This document shows positions 1-6,744 of a DNA stretch of 64,000 nucleotides, piece after piece (positions within the stretch are counted from its first letter, which is position 1; every line of letters begins with the position of its first letter). The DNA is taken from NCBI GenBank assembly GCA_015061365.1, contig SUWS01000003.1, positions 1 through 64,000 on the forward strand, written 5' to 3'. Below the pieces are notes generated by a model. It ran no database searches and was not told the origin of the DNA. It was given only the letters and a program-made list of their open reading frames with translations. The stretch comes from Lentimicrobiaceae bacterium (lineage in GTDB: Bacteria > Bacteroidota > Bacteroidia > Bacteroidales > F082). Made by a program: the position numbers and the translations under genes.

Positions 1-1
1 G

Positions 2-100
2 GGCGTATCAGTATTAGCTAAAACACCCATTCGAGAGTTGCTCGCAAAAGACCAACCAATAATCGAAAACCAAAATGTCAAAGAACTAAAATTATTTTAA
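2..100 (+). CDS. C-terminal end of an unidentified protein (partial)
   Basis: An open frame runs from the window edge to a TAA at 98-100 and encodes 32 residues. The end reads KELKLF and the stretch is Lys/Leu-rich. The rest of the gene lies outside the window, so no family can be named. Codon choice is unremarkable. The stop is followed by AT-rich sequence and an ATTGTTAATTGTCAA-type repeat near 123-150, which is typical of gene ends in this window. It could also be a chance open frame. Confidence 0.45.
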   Translation, partial: GVSVLAKTPIRELLAKDQPIIENQNVKELKLF

Positions 101-150
101 TAAAAATTTATTGCATCAGTAGTAATTGTTAATTGTCAACTGTAAATTGT

Positions 151-360
151 TCAAACGTAATATTCAAAGAAATTACATCCTAATATTTCGTTTATCCTTA
201 TCAGAAGTTCCGTGTTGATATTGGGATTGTTGAAGATTCTGTACGCATGTTTTCTGGTACATGGTATCTGTGCAGCGAACCATGTCACCGTCCTGCCTTG
301 TTCCCTGAGTTTCTGACGTATCAGTTTTCCTATATGTATATCTATAATTTCGGACTGCAT
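151..360 (-). CDS. Small XRE/Cro-CI-like helix-turn-helix regulator
   Basis: This 69-residue protein is built almost entirely of a Cro/CI-type helix-turn-helix. It starts IGKLIRQKLREQG, continues with the turn-recognition part WFAAQIPCTRKHAYRIF, and ends with a helix around INTELLIRINEILG. Such single-domain proteins are DNA-binding regulators. It is read from its own leader (promoter near 592-599, structured RNA at 368-498) and lies 3' of the tatA-tatC end of the CXXX peptide operon, on the same strand. That position makes it a candidate regulator of the operon or of itself, which is inference. The start codon directly follows a run of seven T on the coding strand. Confidence 0.75.
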   Translation of the reverse strand: MQSEIIDIHIGKLIRQKLREQGRTVTWFAAQIPCTRKHAYRIFNNPNINTELLIRINEILGCNFFEYYV

Positions 361-367
361 AAAAAAA

Positions 368-498
368 CCGTGAGTACTTGTTGATTACTCAAGGCTCGCC
401 AAAACCTATTTCCACAAACAAGAAAGCTCACGGATATAACCCGCAAGCGTTCATGCTTTCTTTGTGGAAAATTTGAAATTTGGCGATTTCGAGTAATC
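368..498 (-). promoter_or_regulatory. Long structured leader with possible pseudoknot/attenuator
   Basis: Read on the minus strand, GATTACTC, CGCCAAA and TTCCACAAAGAAAGC (498-455) pair with GCTTTCTT, TTGTGGAAA, TTTGGCG and GAGTAATC (427-383). This gives a long imperfect hairpin with a loop of about 27 nt. The loop contains CCGTGAG (433-427), which is complementary to CTCACGG at 374-368. That segment is followed at once by seven T and the ATG of the regulator. The loop pairing would make a pseudoknot or, as an alternative, a terminator-like hairpin. The fold is seen in the sequence; a regulatory role is inferred. Confidence 0.5.
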
Positions 499-591
499 AA
501 AGAAAATGCTTTAAACGCTATGTTTATAATATGTTATATTTTTATTTTTCTTACTTCTTTTCTATAAAATTATTTTTAGATGTTAACGAAG

Positions 592-628
592 CAAAGTTAA
601 TGAAAAAATGACAATTGTCGTACGACAA
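592..628 (-). promoter_or_regulatory. Promoter and palindromic operator for the XRE gene
   Basis: The minus strand carries TAACTTTG at 599-592, matching the Bacteroidetes -7 consensus TAnnTTTG. Just upstream, at 615-628, is a perfect 14-bp palindrome TTGTCGTACGACAA that would cover the -33 area. Such a palindrome over a promoter is typical of an operator. The encoded XRE protein would be the natural candidate to bind it, which is inference. Confidence 0.5.
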
Positions 629-635
629 AATAAAA

Positions 636-1445
636 TTAACTTCTTTTTTGAACTCTTCTGACTATGGCTATACTTAACTCATAAAGTAACGCTATCGGCA
701 AGGCAACCAACATCAATGTAAATATGTCTGCAGTCGGGGTTATTATCGCTGCTATTATGCAGATTACAACAAATGCGTGTTTCCTGTATTTGCGCATTAT
801 CTCAGCACTTATCAAATCTAACTTGGCGAGGAAATAAGCCATAATAGGAATCTCGAATATTATCCCTATCATTAAAGACAACATGAAAAATGTTGAAATA
901 TACGATGACAGAGCTATTTGATTTACTACCTCCGACGATACTTGATATGTGCTTAAAAATCTGAAAGAGAACGGAAATATCACAAAATAATTTAACAATA
1001 CTCCGCAAGCGAAAAGTATCACAGAACAAAAAATAAGATAATACGAATAACGTCTTTCGTTGTCGTACAAAGCCGGACTGACGAACCCATATAGTTGATA
1101 GATGAGATACGGCATCGCAGCCACTACACCTAACCACATCGAGACCGACAAATGCGTCATGAATTGAGACGCTAACTGAGTGTTGATAAAGTCGATTTCA
1201 AAACTTCTGGGACATAAGACTTCCACATTTATTTTGCTTGATATCAGACATAAAATATCATACAAAATGAAATCGGATTTTGACGGGGCAAACAATATGC
1301 TAAAGACTTCATCTTTAAAAACAAAGGCTGCAATAGCACAAAGTAACCATATTGCCAAACAACGAAAAACGACTTTTCTGAAAACCTCTACGTGTTCCCA
1401 GAAAGTCATCTTTTCTTCATTCGTCCTGTTTTTCTTTTTTGTCAT
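636..1445 (-). CDS. tatC: Sec-independent protein translocase TatC
   Basis: TatC is the polytopic receptor of the twin-arginine translocation pathway in the inner membrane. The protein has six predicted membrane segments, the N-terminal signature [11 protein letters not shown], and the conserved FEIP motif ([17 protein letters not shown]). At 269 residues the length is normal. The frame overlaps tatA by 29 nt. An internal ATG at 1409, giving MTFWEH, fits TatC homologues better and is a likely alternative start. It is the last gene of the CXXX-peptide operon, so it is probably made to export the RR-leader peptides encoded upstream. No TatB was seen, as is usual for minimal TatAC systems. Confidence 0.93.
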   Translation of the reverse strand: MTKKKNRTNEEKMTFWEHVEVFRKVVFRCLAIWLLCAIAAFVFKDEVFSILFAPSKSDFILYDILCLISSKINVEVLCPRSFEIDFINTQLASQFMTHLSVSMWLGVVAAMPYLIYQLYGFVSPALYDNERRYSYYLIFCSVILFACGVLLNYFVIFPFSFRFLSTYQVSSEVVNQIALSSYISTFFMLSLMIGIIFEIPIMAYFLAKLDLISAEIMRKYRKHAFVVICIIAAIITPTADIFTLMLVALPIALLYELSIAIVRRVQKRS

Positions 1446-1626
1446 CTACAACATTATTATCATCATTGCCCTGAGAACCCGACATATCATTCATTCCATC
1501 TTTAAAACTTTTGACGCCCTGTCCCAAGCCGCGCATCAGCTCCGGAATCTTCTTGCCGCCAAAGAGTAACAAAACCAAGACGATAATAAATATTATCTCT
1601 GTACCGCCAATCATCAAGAGTTTCAT
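1417..1626 (-). CDS. tatA: Twin-arginine translocase subunit TatA
   Basis: TatA forms the pore-like component of the Tat pathway. This 69-residue protein has one N-terminal membrane helix ([16 protein letters not shown]), the family hallmark [16 protein letters not shown], an amphipathic helix, and an acidic/lysine tail (DDKKEKQDE). The gene starts 8 bp after the small CXXX-system protein gene and overlaps tatC, so the three should be co-transcribed. Its place in a peptide-modification operon suggests a Tat pathway dedicated to, or at least co-regulated with, the Cys-rich peptides. Confidence 0.93.
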   Translation of the reverse strand: MKLLMIGGTEIIFIIVLVLLLFGGKKIPELMRGLGQGVKSFKDGMNDMSGSQGNDDNNVVDDKKEKQDE

Positions 1627-1634
1627 AACATTGA

Positions 1635-1913
1635 CTATTCGTTAGTTACTAAATAAATTTCACAAGTCTCGAAGTTGATTTCCCAATTTCCATTAGGACT
1701 GCTTTCCCATTGATATTTAGCAGACATGGTGTTCCACCAGTTTTGGAATTTCGTTCCAGTCTCACCCATATCTTTCACGAGCTTCTCATACAAAGCTTCA
1801 TTTTCAGCTGTCAATATCATGGCTAATTCATTCAAACCGTTACGACGTTCAAATAATGCTTGAATTTCGTTTTTTTCTTGTTCTGTTACAGAACCGATTA
1901 ATTTTTTGTTCAT
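1635..1913 (-). CDS. CXXX repeat peptide modification system protein
   Basis: A 92-residue protein with no signal peptide or membrane segment. It is charged and helical at the N-terminus ([18 protein letters not shown]) and aromatic near the middle ([13 protein letters not shown]), with a single Cys near the end ([10 protein letters not shown]). In size, composition and place it matches what I recall as the NCBIfam family CXXX repeat peptide modification system protein, known only by its co-occurrence with CXXX peptides and their maturases. It may be a peptide-recognition or chaperone-like partner; this is inference. It lies between precursor E and tatA, with gaps of 18 bp and 8 bp. Confidence 0.65.
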   Translation of the reverse strand: MNKKLIGSVTEQEKNEIQALFERRNGLNELAMILTAENEALYEKLVKDMGETGTKFQNWWNTMSAKYQWESSPNGNWEINFETCEIYLVTNE

Positions 1914-1931
1914 ATTTTTTACTGATTTAGT

Positions 1932-2282
1932 TTACCATTTGAATTGTATTGTGTCTTTCCCTTTTGATGTAGATTGGCATGAACCATAGCAACTTCCATG
2001 GCAGCTGCCTTTGCAAATATCTGAGCACTGATCACATTTTCCTGAATACATACATGTATGTGTACAAGCACCCCCACATCCGACTGCACATAAACCTGTA
2101 CACGAACCTGTACACGAATTTGTACAATTATCATTACACACACCTACACATGTATTTGTACATCCTCCATTACAATTTTGTACAATGTTACCCTTTGTGG
2201 TATATCTGATAATTGATGGTAATATCAATATTGGCAATATCTTTGCGGTCTTCCTAAAAAAATCTCTTCTGTTTATTATCAT
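1932..2282 (-). CDS. CXXX-repeat Cys-rich peptide E with Tat leader
   Basis: Starting at the ATG at 2282, the protein has 116 residues. A twin-arginine leader (MIINRRDFFRKTAKILPILI) is followed by a core with 17 Cys, mostly four residues apart (CNGGCTNTCVGVC, CKGSCHGSCYGSC). The core ends in a Cys-free tail, STSKGKDTIQFKW. An upstream ATG at 2321 would overlap the preceding lipoprotein gene and bury the RR motif 18 residues in, so it is rejected. The leader sequence differs from the four-precursor group at 4.9-6.3 kb and the core is longer. It is a predicted substrate of the radical SAM enzymes encoded upstream and of TatAC encoded downstream. It may be a structural variant rather than another copy. 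Confidence 0.8.
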   Translation of the reverse strand: MIINRRDFFRKTAKILPILILPSIIRYTTKGNIVQNCNGGCTNTCVGVCNDNCTNSCTGSCTGLCAVGCGGACTHTCMYSGKCDQCSDICKGSCHGSCYGSCQSTSKGKDTIQFKW

Positions 2283-2296
2283 AATTATGTCAATAT

Positions 2297-2656
2297 TTAT
2301 TTTTTGCCAGACCCATTGCAACTACTACAAGTCTCAATTACATTGCCATGACATGCTAAGCATTCATTAAAAAAACTCCCATCACACCACCAACATTTCT
2401 CTCTATAATTTCCATTGCAGACAAGACATTTCTCATACTCATCACCATTCCAATAATAACCTGAATAGCAAAACTTACATTCTATATAACCATACTCACA
2501 ATAATTGCAATACCCTGTACCGTCACAAATATTACACATAATATACCCTCTTCCAAAACAGATTTCACAAGAATCTTCATTTAATTCCCCACTTTTGCAC
2601 GATACAAGTATCATTAAAAAAAGCAAGAAAAATATCTTTGTAGATCCTTTTACCAT
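2297..2656 (-). CDS. Lipoprotein with eight CXXC motifs (DnaJ zinc-finger-like)
   Basis: A 119-residue protein with a lipoprotein signal (hydrophobic helix, lipobox LVSC, acylated Cys20) followed by eight CXXC motifs, at about residues 30, 41, 50, 60, 77, 88, 99 and 110. Three fit the DnaJ-type CxxCxGxG pattern exactly (CEICFGRG, CNICDGTG, CSSCNGSG). DnaJ itself has four motifs that bind two zinc ions, so eight could bind four. The protein would be anchored in the envelope where the Tat-exported Cys-rich peptides arrive. The start overlaps the stop of the upstream maturase gene (ATGGTAA), indicating translational coupling. A role as thiol partner, metal donor or chaperone for the peptides is inference. 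Confidence 0.72.
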   Translation of the reverse strand: MVKGSTKIFFLLFLMILVSCKSGELNEDSCEICFGRGYIMCNICDGTGYCNYCEYGYIECKFCYSGYYWNGDEYEKCLVCNGNYREKCWWCDGSFFNECLACHGNVIETCSSCNGSGKK

Positions 2657-3633
2657 TCTTTTCTTACATCAAAAGGATCTAAATAACTGATTTCCTCAAT
2701 TTCTTTATTAGGAAGAAACATTCCGTGCTTGCGTATATTCGCTAACAACTTACGGCTTTCGTTACGTTCCAAATGTGAAACCACACATTGCTCGTGACCT
2801 GGAGTGTTGAGTTCGTAAGTAGTCTTTCTATTCAAATAGACGCATCTTTTACATTGATAAGCATCGCAGTTGCGGCATATAGGAGCGTACGACAATTTGT
2901 AAAGCTGCGGATTCTTGACATCCAAGCCGTTCTCTAAATCACCAATTGAGAATTTGGATTTTCCTAAACCATAATCTTCATTTTCGTCTGTAAGATAAAA
3001 AGCAGGACAGACATAAAACTTTCCGTCAGGAGCAAGAGTGATGTTTTCATCGCCAGCGTTGCAGTTGTTCATCTTGTCAAGCATCATTCTGTCGGTAAGA
3101 AGATTGAGTTGAGGAGTCTTTCCTTCAACATAAAGTTTCTCTATTTCCTTTGATAAAGAAGACAGAATCATTTTGTATTTCTCGAAATCATTTTCATCAA
3201 AACTGTCAATATCAGTTATCACTACATTGATACGCTTTGCTATAGGAAGAACCTTGTTCAGCGACAAATGATTTTCAAACAATTCAGATTTGGAAGTGCG
3301 AATCACATAAATGCCGTTCTCGTTGATTTTATATGATTCCAATTCTTTCCAATTGTTAAAAATAATTATGTCGGCATTATCCTTTAATTTCTCATCTTCA
3401 CAATCGGAAGGAACAATATCGCTATGATCTATTGTGTTTATCGCATCCTTATATTCTTGCGACAACTCAAAATTCGGATAGACGAATTGAATCATAAGAT
3501 TTTCCTTCATGGCGAAGAGAATTCCTTTTTTCAAGTTCTCGACAGAAATCAGGCGACTTTCTTTCTTATCGTTTGAATAATGACAATACGAAGTGCTTGT
3601 ATCGTCCAACTGAATTATTAAATATTGTAACAT
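2650..3633 (-). CDS. CXXX repeat peptide maturase (SPASM-type, no rSAM motif)
   Basis: A 327-residue cytoplasmic protein. The N-terminal half has no CxxxCxxC cluster. The C-terminal half carries a SPASM-like set of Cys: NCNAGDENITLAPDGKFYVC, then CRNCDAYQCKRCVYLNRK, then GHEQC. SPASM domains bind auxiliary iron-sulfur clusters in peptide-modifying radical SAM enzymes. The layout matches the family I recall as CXXX repeat peptide maturase, which accompanies a full radical SAM enzyme. The gene starts 3 bp after the radical SAM gene, so the two probably form a heteromeric or sequential maturation pair. The exact chemistry is unknown. Confidence 0.72.
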   Translation of the reverse strand: MLQYLIIQLDDTSTSYCHYSNDKKESRLISVENLKKGILFAMKENLMIQFVYPNFELSQEYKDAINTIDHSDIVPSDCEDEKLKDNADIIIFNNWKELESYKINENGIYVIRTSKSELFENHLSLNKVLPIAKRINVVITDIDSFDENDFEKYKMILSSLSKEIEKLYVEGKTPQLNLLTDRMMLDKMNNCNAGDENITLAPDGKFYVCPAFYLTDENEDYGLGKSKFSIGDLENGLDVKNPQLYKLSYAPICRNCDAYQCKRCVYLNRKTTYELNTPGHEQCVVSHLERNESRKLLANIRKHGMFLPNKEIEEISYLDPFDVRKEW

Positions 3634-3636
3634 GAC

Positions 3637-4866
3637 TTAGCAATTTATATTGTTAGACGATTGTTTCATTTGTTTCTCAGCTTCTTCCTTAGCGATGCCT
3701 TCGAGTTCCAACTTGCGGTACAATTTATTCCAATAATAATTGTTAGCACGTACGCGAGCCTTGTGCATCTTGCAGATAGCCGTGGCACGTTGATAGACTG
3801 TACTCGATTCAGCAGCATCATAATTCTCGCCCTGACACCAAGCGCATCCGCTTGCGACCTCGCAATCGATGCATTCCTGTTTGCTTTGAGTACAACGGTC
3901 GAGGGTGTGGAAAGGACGCAGTTTGTTCTTGTCGATACCTTTATTAATATTACCGATCATCCAAGCCTTTTTGTCGCGAAGAGAATATTGAGCGAAGCGA
4001 GTACAAGGATAGAAGTTTCCAGCCGCATCAATCGAAAGCATACGACCTGCGCCGCACCAGTTCTGGTTGTCGCGTTTCGGATCCATAGGTTTGCCAATAT
4101 GCTCCATGAAAAACGAGCAAGCGTGATCTCTGAAATAGTCGCCGTCGATGATAGCATCTGCAAGCTGCATCAGCTGATCTTCAAACTTCTTGTCGTCGCC
4201 TTCTTCCCAGACATCTTCGAAAACGCAGTTGATATTAACCTCTTTAATTCCCAACGAATAAAGATGTAATACACTTTCTTTAATGTAAGGAATATCAGGA
4301 GAAGCGATTGTAACCTTTGTTCCTGCGTTGGGGAATTGCTGTAGCCACAGAGGAATGTTACGAACCACATCTTTATAAGAGCCACGTTCATCATTACCTT
4401 TATACACACGGTTGATGTCGTGTTTCACTTCCGTACCGTCGATGGTGATACCGATAGAAAGATGATCTCTGTTTTTCTTGATGAAGTTCTGAACCTTCTC
4501 GGTATCGTAGTTGATGCCGTTTGTTGAGAAACTGAAACGATAAGAGTTGAACCAATGATGGTCGCGGCGGAACATCTCAGACTTCAGATAATCGCAAATC
4601 TTATCTATGAGATCTATTTCCAAGAAAGGCTCGCCGCCGATGAAGTCCCACACTACCGACTCCTCGCGAAAATCCTGTTCGTTGTCGAGTATATAATCTA
4701 TAGCCTGTTTAGCCACCTCCCACGACATACGCTCCTTCTCGTTCTTACCCACGAGGTAGCAATATTTACAAGCCAACTGGCAATCCTTAGTGACAATGAA
4801 AGTGATGTTCTTAGCCATTCCAGATTGCCAAGGATCGTTCTTTTCTTTGATAGTCTTTTCTTTCAT
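3637..4866 (-). CDS. Radical SAM/SPASM peptide maturase, CXXX-repeat target family
   Basis: A 409-residue radical SAM enzyme. The [4Fe-4S]-SAM motif CQLACKYC is at about residues 29-36, GGEP (FIGGEPFLE) follows near 77, and the C-terminal SPASM region has a Cys series (WCGAGRMLSIDAAGNFYPC, CIDCEVASGCAWC, AICKMHK). SPASM enzymes install thioethers, epimers or cross-links on ribosomal peptides. It stands directly downstream of four CXXX precursor genes and upstream of the second maturase, so these peptides are the obvious substrates. Family knowledge supports the target type; the bond formed cannot be read from the sequence. The protein ends in a lone C-terminal Cys. Confidence 0.88.
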   Translation of the reverse strand: MKEKTIKEKNDPWQSGMAKNITFIVTKDCQLACKYCYLVGKNEKERMSWEVAKQAIDYILDNEQDFREESVVWDFIGGEPFLEIDLIDKICDYLKSEMFRRDHHWFNSYRFSFSTNGINYDTEKVQNFIKKNRDHLSIGITIDGTEVKHDINRVYKGNDERGSYKDVVRNIPLWLQQFPNAGTKVTIASPDIPYIKESVLHLYSLGIKEVNINCVFEDVWEEGDDKKFEDQLMQLADAIIDGDYFRDHACSFFMEHIGKPMDPKRDNQNWCGAGRMLSIDAAGNFYPCTRFAQYSLRDKKAWMIGNINKGIDKNKLRPFHTLDRCTQSKQECIDCEVASGCAWCQGENYDAAESSTVYQRATAICKMHKARVRANNYYWNKLYRKLELEGIAKEEAEKQMKQSSNNINC

Positions 4867-4899
4867 TTAAGTGCCTAAATATTACAAATTCAGAAACAA

Positions 4900-5199
4900 T
4901 CAATATGCAACACCGCTGCAAGTTCTATGGCAACTACCTACGCAAGTTCCAAAACATGAATCTTTACATGTACCTTTACATCCTCCTGAGCAGCCTTCAC
5001 AATATCCTTTACAAGTTCCATAACAAGAATACCAACATCCACTACTACATCCCATCGGTTCTGTTTCTGTTGCCTTAGAAATTATCGGGCTACTTGCTAA
5101 AATAACTGCACCTAAAATTGGCAATGCACCTTTTGCTGCTTTTTTGAAGAACTCACGTCTTGATTGAATTTCTTCATTTCTTTCCTTTTTGTTTTCCAT
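4900..5199 (-). CDS. CXXX-repeat Cys-rich peptide D with Tat leader
   Basis: A 99-residue precursor. The leader contains the ideal Tat motif SRREFFKK followed by a moderately hydrophobic stretch (GALPILGAVILA) and a possible cleavage site near SKA/TE. The core begins at MGC and has 12 Cys, spaced CxxxC except for one CxxC. Small residues, Gly, Ser and Thr precede most Cys (YGTC, KGTC, VGSC). It is the last of four tandem precursors and lies 33 bp upstream of the radical SAM gene. The segment just before the ATG (TAACTAAAAATGACATTATC) is the same as before precursor A, so the duplication unit included the translation start region. Confidence 0.85.
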   Translation of the reverse strand: MENKKERNEEIQSRREFFKKAAKGALPILGAVILASSPIISKATETEPMGCSSGCWYSCYGTCKGYCEGCSGGCKGTCKDSCFGTCVGSCHRTCSGVAY

Positions 5200-5288
5200 G
5201 ATAATGTCATTTTTAGTTATACATTTTTTTATTGAGATTTTCTATTACCTTATAAAAGATTATATCAGATATAACATTTATCTTGACT

Positions 5289-5558
5289 TTAATAACGAGC
5301 AGAACCTTTACAAGTTCCTTTACATGTTTGTCTACAGGAGTTCTTGCAACTACCCTTACAATTTTGAAGACAAGTATCTTGGCAACTAGAAACGCAATTT
5401 GAAGAACATGCGCCAGAGCATCCCATTGGTGTTTCTTCAGCTTTTACTATATTAGGCACGTTTGCTAAAATAACTGCACCTAAAATTGGCAATGCGCCTT
5501 TTGCTGCTTTTTTGAAGAACTCACGTCTTGATTGAAGTTCATTGTTTTCTTTTTTCAT
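5289..5558 (-). CDS. CXXX-repeat Cys-rich peptide C with Tat leader
   Basis: An 89-residue precursor starting at the ATG at 5558 (MKKENNELQSRREFFKK). The frame is open further upstream, but that part runs antisense-like through precursor B and lacks a signal, so the later start is chosen. The Tat leader is nearly identical to those of A, B and D. The core has 10 Cys in strict CxxxC register (CSGACSSNCVSSC, CKGTCKGSARY) and is richer in Asn, Gln and Asp than the other cores. The same radical SAM and Tat machinery is predicted to handle it. Confidence 0.85.
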   Translation of the reverse strand: MKKENNELQSRREFFKKAAKGALPILGAVILANVPNIVKAEETPMGCSGACSSNCVSSCQDTCLQNCKGSCKNSCRQTCKGTCKGSARY

Positions 5559-5611
5559 ATTATAAATCGCAAAGTTATATTCCATTATGCTCTTCGGTTT
5601 AAAATTGAATT

Positions 5612-5905
5612 TTAATACAAATAAACATATCCTGCACAGGTGCCTACACAAGTGCCCCAGCACGTACCATAACACGAGGTACACGTACCTGTACATGAGG
5701 TACACGTACCTGTACATGACAAACAGGAACCCCAGCAAGTTCCATAGCATGAACCATAACAGCCTTTAGGATTTTCTGATGCTTTTACTATATCAGGAAC
5801 ATTTGTAAGTAATAAAGCACCTAAGATTGGCAATGCGCCTTTAGCTGCTTTTTTGAAGAACTCACGTCTTGATTGAATTTCTTCATTTCTTTCTTTTTCT
5901 TTCAT
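5612..5905 (-). CDS. CXXX-repeat Cys-rich peptide B with Tat leader
   Basis: A 97-residue precursor with the shared leader (ERNEEIQSRREFFKKAAKG). Its core of 12 Cys mixes CxxxC and CxxC spacing and contains an internal repeat, TGTCTSC twice, reflected in a DNA repeat near 5680-5715. The core is rich in Tyr, Trp and Thr and ends in the Cys-free tail AGYVYLY. The internal repeat suggests that cores change length by slippage or unequal recombination. The gene lies between precursors A and C on the same strand. Confidence 0.85.
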   Translation of the reverse strand: MKEKERNEEIQSRREFFKKAAKGALPILGALLLTNVPDIVKASENPKGCYGSCYGTCWGSCLSCTGTCTSCTGTCTSCYGTCWGTCVGTCAGYVYLY

Positions 5906-6004
5906 TATGATTTTACTTTTAGTTACTATTTTTATTGGCTGTTGAAGATCTTTTGCTGATTATAGTCATATTTAGACTTTTTAAATGAATTGTTTATACA
6001 TTGT

Positions 6005-6292
6005 TTACTTACTAGAACCACTGCATGAGCCTTTACAAGAACCGCTACATGTCCCAGTACAACTACCTATACAACCACCTTTACATGTCCCATCGCAAGT
6101 ACCTTGACAACCTCCCTTGCAAGTACCTGAACAGCTATAACATCCCATTGGTTCTTTTTCTACAGCCTTTGAGATTATCGGACTGCTTGTTAACAATACA
6201 GCCCCTAATATTGGCAATGCGCCTTTTGCTGCTTTTTTGAAGAATTCACGCCTCGATTGAATTTCTTCATTTCTTTCTTTTTTGATTTCCAT
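6005..6292 (-). CDS. CXXX-repeat Cys-rich peptide A with Tat leader (first gene of operon)
   Basis: A 95-residue precursor and the first gene after the operon promoter. The leader KKERNEEIQSRREFFKK with GALPILGA is shared with B, C and D. The core starts at MGC and has 11 Cys, almost perfectly CxxxC, in a very regular Gly/Ser/Thr background (CKGGCQGTCDGTC, CSGSCKGSC). The repeating CxGx pattern suggests repeated modification of each unit. No immunity or peptidase gene is visible nearby. The mature product's role (structural, metal-binding or antimicrobial) cannot be told. Confidence 0.85.
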   Translation of the reverse strand: MEIKKERNEEIQSRREFFKKAAKGALPILGAVLLTSSPIISKAVEKEPMGCYSCSGTCKGGCQGTCDGTCKGGCIGSCTGTCSGSCKGSCSGSSK

Positions 6293-6362
6293 GATAATGT
6301 CATTTTTAGTTACTACTTATATGAACTTTTCGTTACCATTTTTTATTAAGGAAACGGATATG

Positions 6363-6391
6363 CAATATTATCCATTTTTCTTATTTATCAA
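6363..6391 (-). promoter_or_regulatory. Probable promoter of the CXXX-Tat operon
   Basis: On the minus strand, TTG (6391-6389) and TAATATTG (6370-6363) are 18 bp apart. This resembles the Bacteroidetes TTG-N19-TAnnTTTG promoter with one mismatch in the -7 box. A transcript would start about 60 nt before precursor A. Confidence 0.4.
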
Positions 6392-6450
6392 CAACTTACG
6401 CTATCCCCAAATAAGCCATAAAACTGTCCCTAAATAAGACACGATTAACA

Positions 6451-6486
6451 ATTGACAATTAACAATTGACAATTAACAATTGACAA
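6451..6486. repeat. TTAACAATTGACAA array
   Basis: About two and a half head-to-tail copies of a 14-bp AT-rich unit. Similar arrays occur near 123-150, 7165-7210, 51235-51262 and 53340-53405, and inside the subtilisin gene at 36358-36432. The rest of 6293-6642 holds the operon promoter and a duplicated element. No gene is seen there. Confidence 0.75.
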
Positions 6487-6596
6487 TGTAGGGCACATTG
6501 AAGGTGTCAGAATATTAAGTCGCTAAGTCGCTGAGGTAACTAAAAATGTTTATAAATAAAAAGAGGTCGTAAAATTTTTTACGACCTCAATTGTTA
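6486..6596. repeat. Duplicated non-coding element, copy 1
   Basis: About 110 bp beginning TGTAGGG and running through ATTGAAGGTGTC, AATATTAAGTC and TAAAAATGTTTATAAATAAA into a hairpin. It is closely similar to 7060-7172. Both copies end a minus-strand transcription unit and both are bounded by AT-rich short repeats. Confidence 0.75.
6563..6588 (-). terminator. Terminator of the hipB unit
   Basis: The hairpin GAGGTCGTAAAA/TTTTACGACCTC is followed on the minus strand by TTTTT. It lies downstream of hipB and the hipA remnant. Confidence 0.75.
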
Positions 6597-6642
6597 ATTC
6601 ATGTGTGTATTAAAACGAAACACCTGCTATTTATCACTTAGG

Positions 6643-6744
6643 TTATTTGACCAATAGATTTAACTTCTCTGTGATGATAGATTTGAGGTTCTCTTTCATT
6701 TCATTAGGTAAGAATGATATTTCTATGAACTCAAACCATCTGCT
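6643..6744 (-). pseudogene. hipA C-terminal remnant
   Basis: Directly after the TGA of hipB and in the same frame, 33 codons are open to a TAA at 6643. They read SRWFEFIEISFLPNEMKENL and continue to LNLLVK. This resembles the extreme C-terminus of HipA-like kinases (a pattern like IxxSFLxxEMK), as I recall that family. The rest of the toxin gene is missing, so an internal deletion appears to have fused the end of hipB to the end of hipA. Family assignment from so short a piece is tentative, but its position next to hipB supports it. Confidence 0.6.

Noticed and set aside
1180..1569. Plus-strand open frame of 129 codons opposite tatC and tatA
   Set aside because: It is antisense to two clear Tat genes with overlapping, typical motifs and has no family features.
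1979..2209. Tyr/Asn/His-rich plus-strand frame, and a similar one at 6025-6240
   Set aside because: These are reverse-complement readings of the Cys ladder of CXXX peptides (ACA-type codons opposite TGT) and carry no start context.
3661..4269. 202-codon plus-strand frame opposite the radical SAM gene
   Set aside because: The minus strand has complete radical SAM and SPASM motifs; the plus frame has none.
5559..5750. N-terminal extension of peptide C by 64 codons
   Set aside because: It reads antisense-like through precursor B and lacks a signal; the ATG at 5558 gives the shared Tat leader.
4900..6292. Cys-rich peptides as metallothioneins or plain structural repeats
   Set aside because: Not excluded, but the Tat leaders and adjacent radical SAM/SPASM enzymes make a modified exported peptide more likely.
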